Of a stretch of 64,000 bases of DNA, positions 56,329 to 64,000 are shown in pieces (the stretch's first letter is position 1; every line of letters starts with the position of its first letter). Source of the DNA: Actinopolyspora erythraea (GTDB lineage: Bacteria > Actinomycetota > Actinomycetes > Mycobacteriales > Pseudonocardiaceae). The DNA lies in assembly GCF_002263515.1 (NCBI RefSeq), contig NZ_CP022752.1, positions 2,976,001 to 3,040,000 on the forward strand, written 5' to 3'. The position numbers and the translations under genes were made by a program. A model generated the notes under the pieces. That model was not told where the DNA came from and made no database searches. It was given only the letters and a program-made list of their open reading frames with translations.

Positions 56329-57297
56329 GTGAATGAAAGTAGTGATTCCCCGCCTAAATTGATCGCCCTCCTGGGCGCTTCCGGCTTCATCGGGAACGCC
56401 GTTCTGCGCGAGCTGCGCGACCGCCCGGCCCGGCTGCGTGCGGTGTCCACCGGCGGAACCCCCGACACTCCGCCCGGCGCGGCGGAGGTCGAGGAGCTGC
56501 GTACCGACCTGCTGCAACCGGGGCGGGCCGCCGCCGCGATCGAGGAAGCCGAAGTGATCGTGCACCTGGTGGCGCACGCTACTGGGGGTTCCACCTGGCG
56601 CAGCGCGACCTCCGACCCGGAATCCGAGCGGGTCAACGTTGGCCTGATACACGACCTCGTATCCGCACTGCGGCAGCAACGCAGGTCGACACCGCCCGTA
56701 CTGCTCTACGCGAGCACCGCGCAGGCCGCGACCGTTTCGGGAGCCAGCCGGTACGCACAACAGAAGCGCGAGGCCGAGCGCATCCTGCGCGAAGCTACCG
56801 ACGAGGGCTTGGTGCGCGGCGTGATCCTGCGACTGCCCACCATCTACGGCCAGAGCGGCCCGGCCGGTCCCACGGGACGGGGCGTGGTGGCGGCGATGAT
56901 CCGACGCGCCCTCGCGGGCCAGCCGCTCACCATGTGGCACAACGGCGACGTGCGCCGTGACCTGCTGCACGTCGAGGACGTGGCCAACGCGTTCGCCACC
57001 GCGCTGGACCACCACGACGCGCTGGCCGGCGGCACGTGGCCCCTCGGCGCCGACCGCTCCGAGCCGCTCGGCGACATCTTCCGGACCATCTCCGGCAGCG
57101 TCGCCCGGCACACCGGCACCCCCGCCGTCGACGTAGTCACCGTGCCCCCTCCCGAGCACGCCGAGGCGAACGACTTCCGCAGCGACGACATCGACTCCTC
57201 CGAATTCCGCACCCGGACCGGCTGGCACCCCCGGGTGGCCCTGGCCGACGGCATCGACCGGACGGTGACCGCCCTCCTCTCAGCCCAGGAGCAATAG
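56329..57297 (+). CDS. eryBIV: EryBIV, TDP-4-keto-6-deoxyhexose 4-ketoreductase (mycarose)
   Basis: Short-chain/extended-SDR reductase that reduces the C4 ketone in the last step of TDP-L-mycarose formation. The 322-residue protein has the NAD(P) motif LLGASGFIG near residue 14 and the catalytic YxxxK (Tyr142, Lys146) preceded by YASTAQA. RRDLLHVEDVANAF near residue 215 is a typical extended-SDR element. GTG start. Its TAG stop overlaps the first base of the eryBV GTG, so the two are coupled. First gene of the rightward sugar operon. Confidence 0.93.
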   Translation: MNESSDSPPKLIALLGASGFIGNAVLRELRDRPARLRAVSTGGTPDTPPGAAEVEELRTDLLQPGRAAAAIEEAEVIVHLVAHATGGSTWRSATSDPESERVNVGLIHDLVSALRQQRRSTPPVLLYASTAQAATVSGASRYAQQKREAERILREATDEGLVRGVILRLPTIYGQSGPAGPTGRGVVAAMIRRALAGQPLTMWHNGDVRRDLLHVEDVANAFATALDHHDALAGGTWPLGADRSEPLGDIFRTISGSVARHTGTPAVDVVTVPPPEHAEANDFRSDDIDSSEFRTRTGWHPRVALADGIDRTVTALLSAQEQ

Positions 57298-58544
57298 TGC
57301 GAGTACTGTTGACGTCCTTCGCGCACCGGACACACTTCCAGGGACTGGTTCCGCTGGCGTGGGCGCTGCGAACGGCGGGTCACGAGGTACGCGTGGCAGG
57401 GCAGCCCGCGCTCACCGAGGCGACCGTCGGCGCCGGCCTCACCGCCGTACCCGTCGGCGCCAACCATCGGCTGTTCGACATCACCCCGGAAGCCGCGGCC
57501 CAGGTGCATCGCTACACCAACGACCTGGACTTCTACCGTCGCGAACACGAGCTGCACTCCTGGGAGTTCCTGCTCGGCATGGCGGAAACCACCACGCGGT
57601 GGGTCTACCCCGTGATCAACAACGAGTCCTTCGTCGCCGAACTGGTCGAGTTCGCCCGGGAGTGGCGCCCTGACCTGGTACTCTGGGAGCCTTTCACCTT
57701 CGCTGGCGCTGTCGCGGCCCGGGCCTGCGGTGCCGCGCACGCCCGGCTGCTGTGGGGCAGCGACCTCACCGGTTACTTCCGCGGTCAGTTCCAGGCGCAA
57801 CGCCTGCGACGGCCTCCGGAGGACAGGCCTGACCCGCTGGGCACGTGGCTGGCCGAACTCGCGGGGCGCTTCGGCGTCGAACCCGGCGAGGACCTCGCGG
57901 TCGGACAGTGGTCGATCGACCAGTTACCGGCGAGCTTCCGCCTGGACAGCGGAACGGAAACCGTTGTCACACGGCACCTCCCCTACAACGGCACGTCGGT
58001 GGTCCCGGAATGGCTCAAGAAGGACAGCGTGGCTCGGAGGATCTGCTTCACCGGCGGATTCTCCGGGCTCGGAATGGCGGCCGACGACGACCAGTTCGCG
58101 CGGATACTTGTGAAGCTCGCGCGGTTCGAGGGCGAAATCGTGGTCACAGGTTCCGACCTGGACGCCTCCAGCGTACCGGAGAATGTTCGGCTGGTGGACT
58201 TCGTCTCGATGAACGTCCTGCTTCAGAACTGCATGGCGATCATCCACCACGGCGGCGCCGGAACCTGGGCGACGGCACTCCATCGAGGCATTCCGCAAAT
58301 ATCAGTCGCACATGAATGGGATTGCGTGCTGCGCGGCCAGCGGACCGCGGAACTGGGCGCAGGCATCTACCTCCGACCGGACGAGGTCGATGCCGACACG
58401 TTGGCGAACGCCGTCACCCGTTTGGTCGAGAATCCGACCTACGCCGAGAATGCGGCAAAGCTGCGCGACGAGACGCTGAACGACCCTACGCCGCAGGAAA
58501 TTGTCCCCCAATTGGAGGAACTAGCCCACCGCTATGCCGGCTAG
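57297..58544 (+). CDS. eryBV: EryBV, L-mycarosyltransferase
   Basis: GT1 glycosyltransferase that adds TDP-L-mycarose to the C3 hydroxyl of erythronolide B. The GTG at 57297 overlaps the eryBIV stop and gives 415 residues beginning with VRVLLTSFAHRTHFQGLVPL; a longer frame beginning at 57036 would run through eryBIV. The nucleotide-sugar motif is HHGGAGTWATALHRGIPQI near residue 318, and the acceptor region WEPFTFAGAVAARACGAAHA near residue 125 is shared with EryCIII. No EryCII-like helper is encoded beside it. Confidence 0.95.
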   Translation: MRVLLTSFAHRTHFQGLVPLAWALRTAGHEVRVAGQPALTEATVGAGLTAVPVGANHRLFDITPEAAAQVHRYTNDLDFYRREHELHSWEFLLGMAETTTRWVYPVINNESFVAELVEFAREWRPDLVLWEPFTFAGAVAARACGAAHARLLWGSDLTGYFRGQFQAQRLRRPPEDRPDPLGTWLAELAGRFGVEPGEDLAVGQWSIDQLPASFRLDSGTETVVTRHLPYNGTSVVPEWLKKDSVARRICFTGGFSGLGMAADDDQFARILVKLARFEGEIVVTGSDLDASSVPENVRLVDFVSMNVLLQNCMAIIHHGGAGTWATALHRGIPQISVAHEWDCVLRGQRTAELGAGIYLRPDEVDADTLANAVTRLVENPTYAENAAKLRDETLNDPTPQEIVPQLEELAHRYAG

Positions 58545-58589
58545 CGCTCTCCTACCAAAAGCAACAGCCCATCATCGGAGGAAGCAGGG

Positions 58590-59303
58590 ATGTACGAGGG
58601 CGCGTTCGCCGAACTCTACGATCGGTTCTACCGTGGCCGGGGCAAGGACTACGCGAGCGAGGCAGCGCAGGTCGCGCGGTTGGTCAGGGACCGCCGGCCC
58701 TCGGCTTCCTCCCTGCTCGACGTGGCCTGCGGGACCGGCGCGCACTTGCGCCGGTTCGCCGACGTCTTCGACGACGTGACCGGCCTGGAACTGTCAGCGG
58801 CGATGATCGAGCTCGCTCGGCCGCAGCTCGACGGCATCCCGGTGCTGCAGGGCGACATGCGCGGCTTCGCGCTGGATCGCGAGTTCGACGCCGTCACCTG
58901 CATGTTCAGCTCCATCGGCCACATGCGCGACAGCGCGGAGCTGGAGCGGGCGCTGGCGTCCTTCGCCCACCACCTAGCCCCCGGCGGCGTCGTGGTGGTC
59001 GAACCGTGGTGGTTCCCGGAGGACTTCCTCGACGGCTACGTGGCAGGCGACGTGGTCCGTGACGGGGACCTGACGATCTCACGTGTCTCACACTCCGTGC
59101 GCGCGGGCGACACGACCCGGATGGAGATCCACTGGGTCGTCGCCGACCCCGTGAACGGGCCGCGGCACCAAGTGGAACACTACGAGATCACGCTCTTCGA
59201 GCGGCAGCAGTACGAGAAGGCGTTCATCGCGGCCGGTTGCTCCGTGGAGTACCTGGCGGACGGGCCTTCCGGACGTGGACTGTTCATCGGTGTGCGCAGA
59301 TGA
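58590..59303 (+). CDS. eryCVI: EryCVI, TDP-desosamine N,N-dimethyltransferase (DesVI type)
   Basis: SAM-dependent methyltransferase that dimethylates the C3 amino group in the last step of TDP-D-desosamine synthesis. 237 residues, starting MYEGAFAELYDRFYRGRGKD. The SAM motif is LDVACGTGAHLRRF near residue 43, followed by GLELSAAMIELA and the motif VTCMFSSIGHM. ATG preceded by GGAGG at 58579-58583. It lies 45 bp after eryBV in the same operon. Confidence 0.94.
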   Translation: MYEGAFAELYDRFYRGRGKDYASEAAQVARLVRDRRPSASSLLDVACGTGAHLRRFADVFDDVTGLELSAAMIELARPQLDGIPVLQGDMRGFALDREFDAVTCMFSSIGHMRDSAELERALASFAHHLAPGGVVVVEPWWFPEDFLDGYVAGDVVRDGDLTISRVSHSVRAGDTTRMEIHWVVADPVNGPRHQVEHYEITLFERQQYEKAFIAAGCSVEYLADGPSGRGLFIGVRR

Positions 59304-59456
59304 CCCGTGCGCTGGGATTTTCCTTTTCTGATGCCGGTGATCCACGCCTCGGTCTCTTTCCTCGGCGTAATCGTAACCCTACAGTGAGTTCAGGTCTTGA
59401 TCGACGACGTCCGGCGGCAGCGAACGGAGCCGTCGACGATACCGCAGGGAGAGTCG

Positions 59457-60920
59457 ATGGATGATCGGGCCGACAACCGGACGACCCCGGAATCCTCGCA
59501 GAGTGCGACGCGTTTCCTGCTCGACGACGGGGGAGTCCCCACCGCCACGGCGGAAATCCACGACTGGCTGAGCCGCAACGGCGTCGAGCAACAACTCGAG
59601 GTGACGCGGGTGCCGTTCAGCGCCATGGACCGCTGGGCATTCCAACCCGATGACGGCAGGCTGGCCCACGAGTCCGGACGTTTCTTCTCCATCGAGGGCC
59701 TGCACGTGCGGACGAACTTCGGCTGGCGACGGGACTGGACCCAGCCCATCATCGTGCAGCCCGAGATCGGTTTCCTCGGCCTCCTCGTCAAGGAGTTCGA
59801 CGGGGTGCTGCACGTACTGGTGCAGGCCAAAGCCGAACCGGGCAACATCAACGCCGTCCAGCTCTCCCCGACCCTGCAGGCGACGCGCAGCAACTACACG
59901 GGCGTCCACCGCGGTTCGAAGGTCCGGTTCATCGAGTACTTCAACGGCACGCGCCCCAGCCGGATCCTCGTCGACGTGCTCCAGTCCGAGCAAGGCGCGT
60001 GGTTCCTGCGCAAGCGCAACCGGAACATGGTCGTCGAGGTGTTCGACGACCTTCCCGAGCACCCGAACTTCCGATGGCTGACCGTAGCGCAGCTGCGGGC
60101 GATGCTGCACCACGACAATGTGGTGAACATGGACCTGCGGACCGTGCTGGCCTGCATCCCGACCGCCGTGGAACCAGGTCGGACCGACGAGGTGCTCGCG
60201 CGACTGCCCGGGGATTCGTTCCAGGCCCGGCTGCTTCACTCGTTCATCGGTGCCGGTACTTCGGTCCACAATATGAACAGCCTGCTGAGCTGGATATCCG
60301 ACGTGCGCACCACACGCGAGTTCGTGCAGCGCAACAGACCGCTGCCGGACATCGAGCGCAGCGGCTGGATCCGCGGTGACGACGGCATCGAGCATGAGGA
60401 GAAGAAGTACTTCACCGTCTTCGGCGTCACGGTGACCACCAGCGACCGCGAGGTCAACTCGTGGATGCAACCACTGCTCTCCCCGGCCAACAGCGGACTG
60501 CTCGCCCTGCTGGTCAAAGACATCGGTGGCACGTTGCACGCGCTCGTCCAACCGCGCACGGAGGCGGGAGGGATGGACGTCGCGGAGCTGGCGCCGACAG
60601 TGCACTGCCAGCCCGACAACTACGCCGACGCGCCCCCGGAGCTCCGTCCGGCCTACCTGGACTACGTCCTGAACGTGCCGCGCTCGCGGATCCGCTACGA
60701 CGCCTGGCACTCCGAGGAGGGCGGGCGGTTCTACCGCAACGAGAACCGATACATGCTGATCGAGGTCCCCAGCGACTTCGACGCCGACGACGCCCCCGAC
60801 CACCGGTGGATGACCTTCGATCAGATCACCTGCCTGCTCGGGCACAGCCATTACGTCAACATCCAGCTGCGCAGCATCGTCGCTTGCGCCTCGGCCGTCT
60901 ACACCAGGAGCGACGGATGA
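59457..60920 (+). CDS. eryBVI: EryBVI, TDP-4-keto-6-deoxyglucose 2,3-dehydratase (mycarose)
   Basis: Removes the C2 hydroxyl in the first committed step of mycarose synthesis. The 487-residue protein is a tandem duplication typical of hexose 2,3-dehydratases: two related halves, about residues 30-240 and 260-480, each with an FF-x-IEGL/YF-x-VFGV strand, a W-x-QP segment (DWTQPIIVQPEIGFLG; SWMQPLLSPANSGLLA) and the RNR/ENR-Y motif. ATG 59457 is preferred because AGGGAGAG lies directly upstream; an in-frame start at 59397 has no binding site. It is followed by eryCIV with a 4-bp overlap. The 153-bp gap before it holds nothing clear. Confidence 0.93.
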   Translation: MDDRADNRTTPESSQSATRFLLDDGGVPTATAEIHDWLSRNGVEQQLEVTRVPFSAMDRWAFQPDDGRLAHESGRFFSIEGLHVRTNFGWRRDWTQPIIVQPEIGFLGLLVKEFDGVLHVLVQAKAEPGNINAVQLSPTLQATRSNYTGVHRGSKVRFIEYFNGTRPSRILVDVLQSEQGAWFLRKRNRNMVVEVFDDLPEHPNFRWLTVAQLRAMLHHDNVVNMDLRTVLACIPTAVEPGRTDEVLARLPGDSFQARLLHSFIGAGTSVHNMNSLLSWISDVRTTREFVQRNRPLPDIERSGWIRGDDGIEHEEKKYFTVFGVTVTTSDREVNSWMQPLLSPANSGLLALLVKDIGGTLHALVQPRTEAGGMDVAELAPTVHCQPDNYADAPPELRPAYLDYVLNVPRSRIRYDAWHSEEGGRFYRNENRYMLIEVPSDFDADDAPDHRWMTFDQITCLLGHSHYVNIQLRSIVACASAVYTRSDG

Positions 60921-62122
60921 AGCGCGCGCTGACCGACCTGGCGATCTTCGGCGGGCCCGAGGCGTTCCTGCACACCCTGTACGTGGGCAGGCCGACCACC
61001 GGGGACAGAGAGCGGTTCTTCGCTCGGCTGGAGTGGGCGCTGAACAACAACTGGCTGACCAACGGCGGACCGCTGCTCCGCGAGTTCGAGGGGCGGATCG
61101 CCGACCTGGCGAGCGTGCGCCACTGCGTGGCCACGTGCAACGCGACGATCGCGCTGCAACTGGTGCTGCGCGCCAGCGACGTGTCCGGCGAGGTCATCAT
61201 GCCCTCGATGACGTTCGCGGCCACCGCGCACGCGGTGAGCTGGCTGGGGCTGGAACCGGTGTTCTGCGACGTCGATGCCGAAAGCGGACTGCTGGATCCC
61301 GAGCACGTCGCATCACTGGTGACACCGCGCACGGGCGCGATCATCGGTGTGCACCTGTGGGGCAGGCCCGCATCGGTCGAGAAGCTGGAGAAGATCGCCG
61401 CCGACAACCAGGTCAAGCTGTTCTTCGATGCCGCGCACGCGCTGGGCTGCACCGCGGACGGACGGCCGATCGGCGGTTTCGGCAATGCCGAAGTGTTCAG
61501 CTTCCATGCCACGAAGGCGGTCACCTCGTTCGAAGGCGGTGCCATCGTCACCGACGACGGGCTGCTGGCCGAGCGCATCCGCACCATGCACAACTTCGGG
61601 ATCGCACCGGACAAGCTGGTCTCGGATGCCGGCACCAACGGCAAGATGAGCGAGTGTGCCGCGGCGATGGGCCTCACCTCGCTCGACGCCTTCGCCGAGA
61701 CCAGGGCGCACAACCGCCTCAACCACGCGCTCTACTCCGAGGAGCTCCGCGACGTACGCGGCATATCCGTGCACACGTTCGATCCCGGAGAGCAGAACAA
61801 CTATCAGTACGTGATCATTTCGGTGGACTCCGCGGCCATCGACATAGACCGCGACCAGTTGCAGGCGATCCTCCGAGCGGAGAAGGTTGTCGCACAGCCC
61901 TACTTCTCTCCCGGGTGCCACCAGATGCAGCCGTACAGGACCGAGCCCCCGCTGCGGCTGGAGAACACCGAACAGCTCTCCCACCGGGTGCTCGCGCTGC
62001 CCACTGGGCCCGCGGTGTCCAGCGAGGACATCCGACGGGTGTGCGACATCATCCGGCTCGCCGCCACCAACGGCGAGCTGATCAACGCGCGATGGGACCA
62101 GAGAACGCGCAGCGGTTCATGA
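60917..62122 (+). CDS. eryCIV: EryCIV, TDP-4-keto-6-deoxyglucose 4-aminotransferase (DesI type, desosamine)
   Basis: PLP-dependent sugar aminotransferase that installs the C4 amino group later removed by EryCV, together achieving C4 deoxygenation in desosamine. ATG 60917 overlaps the eryBVI stop (ATGA) and gives 401 residues. PLP Lys200 lies in FSFHATKAVTSFEGG, and FFDAAHALGC near residue 170 holds the pyridoxal-N Asp. Older literature names it a 3,4-dehydratase. Followed after 37 bp by its partner eryCV. Confidence 0.93.
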   Translation: MKRALTDLAIFGGPEAFLHTLYVGRPTTGDRERFFARLEWALNNNWLTNGGPLLREFEGRIADLASVRHCVATCNATIALQLVLRASDVSGEVIMPSMTFAATAHAVSWLGLEPVFCDVDAESGLLDPEHVASLVTPRTGAIIGVHLWGRPASVEKLEKIAADNQVKLFFDAAHALGCTADGRPIGGFGNAEVFSFHATKAVTSFEGGAIVTDDGLLAERIRTMHNFGIAPDKLVSDAGTNGKMSECAAAMGLTSLDAFAETRAHNRLNHALYSEELRDVRGISVHTFDPGEQNNYQYVIISVDSAAIDIDRDQLQAILRAEKVVAQPYFSPGCHQMQPYRTEPPLRLENTEQLSHRVLALPTGPAVSSEDIRRVCDIIRLAATNGELINARWDQRTRSGS

Positions 62123-62159
62123 CGACCCGCGCCACAAGTGCCAGGAGGTTCGCTCCCCG

Positions 62160-63629
62160 ATGAACACCACTCGTACCGAAACCACCCAGGAAGTGGGGAT
62201 CGCCGACGCGGCACGTCCGAACATCGCCCGGCAGGAGATCGTACGGGCGCTGAGCTCGGAGGTCTCCCGTCTCACCGGCGCCGGTGAGGACGACGCCGAT
62301 GTGCACGCCGTCCGGCTCGCCGACCTCGCCGCGCACTACGGCGCACACCCCTTCACGCCACTGGAGCAGACGCGTACGCGATTGGGACTGGACCGCGCGG
62401 AGTTCGGCCACCTGCTCGACCTGTTCGACCGTATTCCTGAGCTGAGCACCGCGGTGGAGCACGGCCCAGCGGGCAAGTACTGGTCCAACACGATCAAGCC
62501 GCTGGACGCCACCGGTGCGCTGGACGCGGCGGTCTACCGCAAACCGGCGTTCCCCTACAGCGTGGGCCTGTACCCCGGCCCGACGTGCATGTTTCGCTGC
62601 CACTTCTGTGTGCGGGTGACCGGCGCCCGCTACGAGGCCGCCTCGGTGCCGACGGGCAACGAGACGCTGGCCGCGATCATCGACGAGGTGCCGACGGAAA
62701 ACCCGAAGGCAATATACATGTCCGGCGGCCTGGAGCCGTTGACCAACCCCGGCCTCGGCGAGCTGGTGTCGCACGCCGCCGGACGCGGTTTCGAACTCAC
62801 CGTCTACACCAACGCGTTCTCCCTCACCGAGCAGACGCTGAATCGCCAGCCCGGGCTGTGGGAGCTGGGCGCGATCCGCACTTCCCTCTACGGGCTGAAC
62901 AACGACGAGTACGAGACGACCACCGGCAAGCGCGGCGCGTTCGAACGCGTCAGGAAGAACCTGCAGAACTTCCTGCGAATGCGCGCGGAGCGCCAGGCTC
63001 CGATCCAGCTCGGCCTCAACCACATCATCCTGCCGGGCCGCGCCGACCAGCTTACCGACCTCGTGGACTTCATCGCCGAGCTCAACGAGTCCAGCCCGGA
63101 ACGGCCGTTGGACTTCGTAACGGTGCGAGAGGACTACAGCGGCCGCGACGACGGACGACTGTCGGAGTCCGAGCGTACCGAGCTGCGAGAAGGCTTGGTG
63201 CGGTTCGTCGACTACGCCGCCGAACGGACCCCGGGCATGCATATCGACCTGGGATACGCCCTGGAAAGCCTGCGGCGAGGCGTGGACGCGGAGCTGCTGC
63301 GCATCCGGCCGGAGACGATGCGGCCCACCGCTCATCCCCAAGTCGCGGTGCAGATCGACCTGCTCGGCGATGTCTACCTCTACCGCGAGGCGGGTTTCCC
63401 GGAGCTGGAAGGGGCCACCCGTTATATCGCGGGCCGGGTCACCCCGTCGACCAGCCTGCGGGAGGTGGTGGAGAACTTCGTACTCGAGAACGAGGGCGTA
63501 CGACCCCGGCCGGGCGACGAGTACTTCCTCGACGGCTTCGACCAGTCGGTGACCGCGCGGCTCAACCAGCTCGAACAAGACATCGCCGACGGGTGGGAAA
63601 ACCACCGCGGCTTCCTGCGCGGAAGGTGA
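62160..63629 (+). CDS. eryCV: EryCV, radical SAM TDP-4-amino-4,6-dideoxyglucose deaminase (DesII type)
   Basis: Radical SAM enzyme that eliminates the C4 amino group to give TDP-3-keto-4,6-dideoxyglucose. The 489-residue protein has the 4Fe-4S motif CMFRCHFC (Cys143, Cys147, Cys150; CX3CX2C) following GLYPGPT, then MSGGLEPLTNPGLGELV for SAM binding near residue 185. Start ATG 62160. It lies between eryCIV and eryBVII in the rightward operon. Confidence 0.95.
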   Translation: MNTTRTETTQEVGIADAARPNIARQEIVRALSSEVSRLTGAGEDDADVHAVRLADLAAHYGAHPFTPLEQTRTRLGLDRAEFGHLLDLFDRIPELSTAVEHGPAGKYWSNTIKPLDATGALDAAVYRKPAFPYSVGLYPGPTCMFRCHFCVRVTGARYEAASVPTGNETLAAIIDEVPTENPKAIYMSGGLEPLTNPGLGELVSHAAGRGFELTVYTNAFSLTEQTLNRQPGLWELGAIRTSLYGLNNDEYETTTGKRGAFERVRKNLQNFLRMRAERQAPIQLGLNHIILPGRADQLTDLVDFIAELNESSPERPLDFVTVREDYSGRDDGRLSESERTELREGLVRFVDYAAERTPGMHIDLGYALESLRRGVDAELLRIRPETMRPTAHPQVAVQIDLLGDVYLYREAGFPELEGATRYIAGRVTPSTSLREVVENFVLENEGVRPRPGDEYFLDGFDQSVTARLNQLEQDIADGWENHRGFLRGR

Positions 63630-63636
63630 ACCGGAG

Positions 63637-64000
63637 TTGCGAATACGTGAGCTGGCGGTGTCGGGCGGTTTCGAGTTCACTCCCGCCCCGAAGCGAGACC
63701 GGCGGGGGACGTTCGTCTCACCGCTGCAGGACGAGGCGTTCGTGGGCGCGGTGGGCCACAGGTTTCCCGTCGCACAGATGAACCACATCATCTCCGACGT
63801 GGGCGTACTGCGCGGGCTGCACTTCACGACCACCCCGCCGGGACAGTGCAAGTACGTCTACTGCGCGCGCGGCCGGGCGCTCGACGTCATCGTCGACATC
63901 CGGGTCGGCTCACCGACCTTCGGGAAGTGGGACTCGGTGGAGATGGACACCGAGCACTACCGGGCGGTCTACTTCCCCAAGGGCACAGCGCACGCCTTCC
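63637..64000 (+). CDS. eryBVII: EryBVII, TDP-4-keto-6-deoxyhexose 3,5-epimerase (mycarose), partial at window end
   Basis: Cupin-type sugar epimerase that converts the D- to the L-series in mycarose synthesis. A TTG at 63637, with GGAAGG about 10 nt upstream, starts a frame that remains open to the end of the window (121 codons). It reads RIRELAVSGGFEFTPAPKRD, then the family signature VGVLRGLHFTTTPPGQCKYV with the catalytic His, DVIVDIRVGSPTFGKWD, and VYFPKGTAHAF near residue 118. GTG 63658 is a possible shorter start. The 3' half lies outside the window. Confidence 0.9.
   Translation, partial: MRIRELAVSGGFEFTPAPKRDRRGTFVSPLQDEAFVGAVGHRFPVAQMNHIISDVGVLRGLHFTTTPPGQCKYVYCARGRALDVIVDIRVGSPTFGKWDSVEMDTEHYRAVYFPKGTAHAF

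Overview
The window is high-GC actinomycete DNA dominated by a macrolide gene cluster that I recognise, gene by gene, as an erythromycin (ery) cluster. It runs from about 14.9 kb to the right edge and includes the three giant DEBS-type polyketide synthase genes, the ermE resistance methyltransferase, and the desosamine and mycarose sugar genes. Many proteins can be matched from memory to Saccharopolyspora erythraea counterparts, but they are clearly diverged. The host is therefore an erythromycin producer in or near the Pseudonocardiales/Actinopolyspora group; the genus cannot be fixed from the sequence alone.

Layout. (1) 77-4897: a type I-E CRISPR effector operon, cas8e-cse2-cas7e-cas5e-cas6e, tightly overlapped. 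No cas3, cas1, cas2 or repeat array is visible. (2) 5147-6286 (-): a phage-beta-protein-like gene broken by an in-frame amber codon. (3) 6799-7419: a membrane-anchored CHAP-like protein, followed by a terminator. (4) 7690-11656: a cobalamin riboswitch followed by a BtuF-BtuC-BtuD-like ABC importer and a FhuF-like 2Fe-2S protein. (5) 11895-14139: a GH18 endoglycosidase-like gene and a WYL-domain regulator, then about 730 bp of debris with an SNF2 helicase relic. (6) 14871-64000: the ery cluster.

Order within the ery cluster: eryCI(-), ermE(+), a gap with gene relics, eryBIII-eryF-thioesterase II(+), then eryBII, eryCIII, eryCII, eryAIII, eryAII, eryAI (all -), a divergent promoter region, and eryBIV, eryBV, eryCVI, eryBVI, eryCIV, eryCV, eryBVII (all +, the last cut by the window end).

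How it works. EryAI/AII/AIII (loading AT-ACP plus six modules and a terminal TE) make 6-deoxyerythronolide B. EryF hydroxylates C6. EryB proteins make and attach L-mycarose (EryBV transferase). EryC proteins make and attach D-desosamine (EryCIII with helper EryCII). ErmE protects the host ribosome. Two genes found at these positions in S. erythraea are missing: eryBI (between ermE and eryBIII) and eryG (between eryF and the thioesterase). Loss of eryG, the mycarose 3''-O-methyltransferase, predicts that the pathway ends at erythromycin C/D-type products rather than erythromycin A, unless the gene lies elsewhere.

The most unusual features are four single-C deletions that break the AT2 region of eryAI, a long near-identical tract shared by module 2 (eryAI) and module 6 (eryAIII) that looks like gene conversion, apparently leaderless ermE and eryBIII transcripts, and gene relics at the sites of the missing eryBI and eryG.
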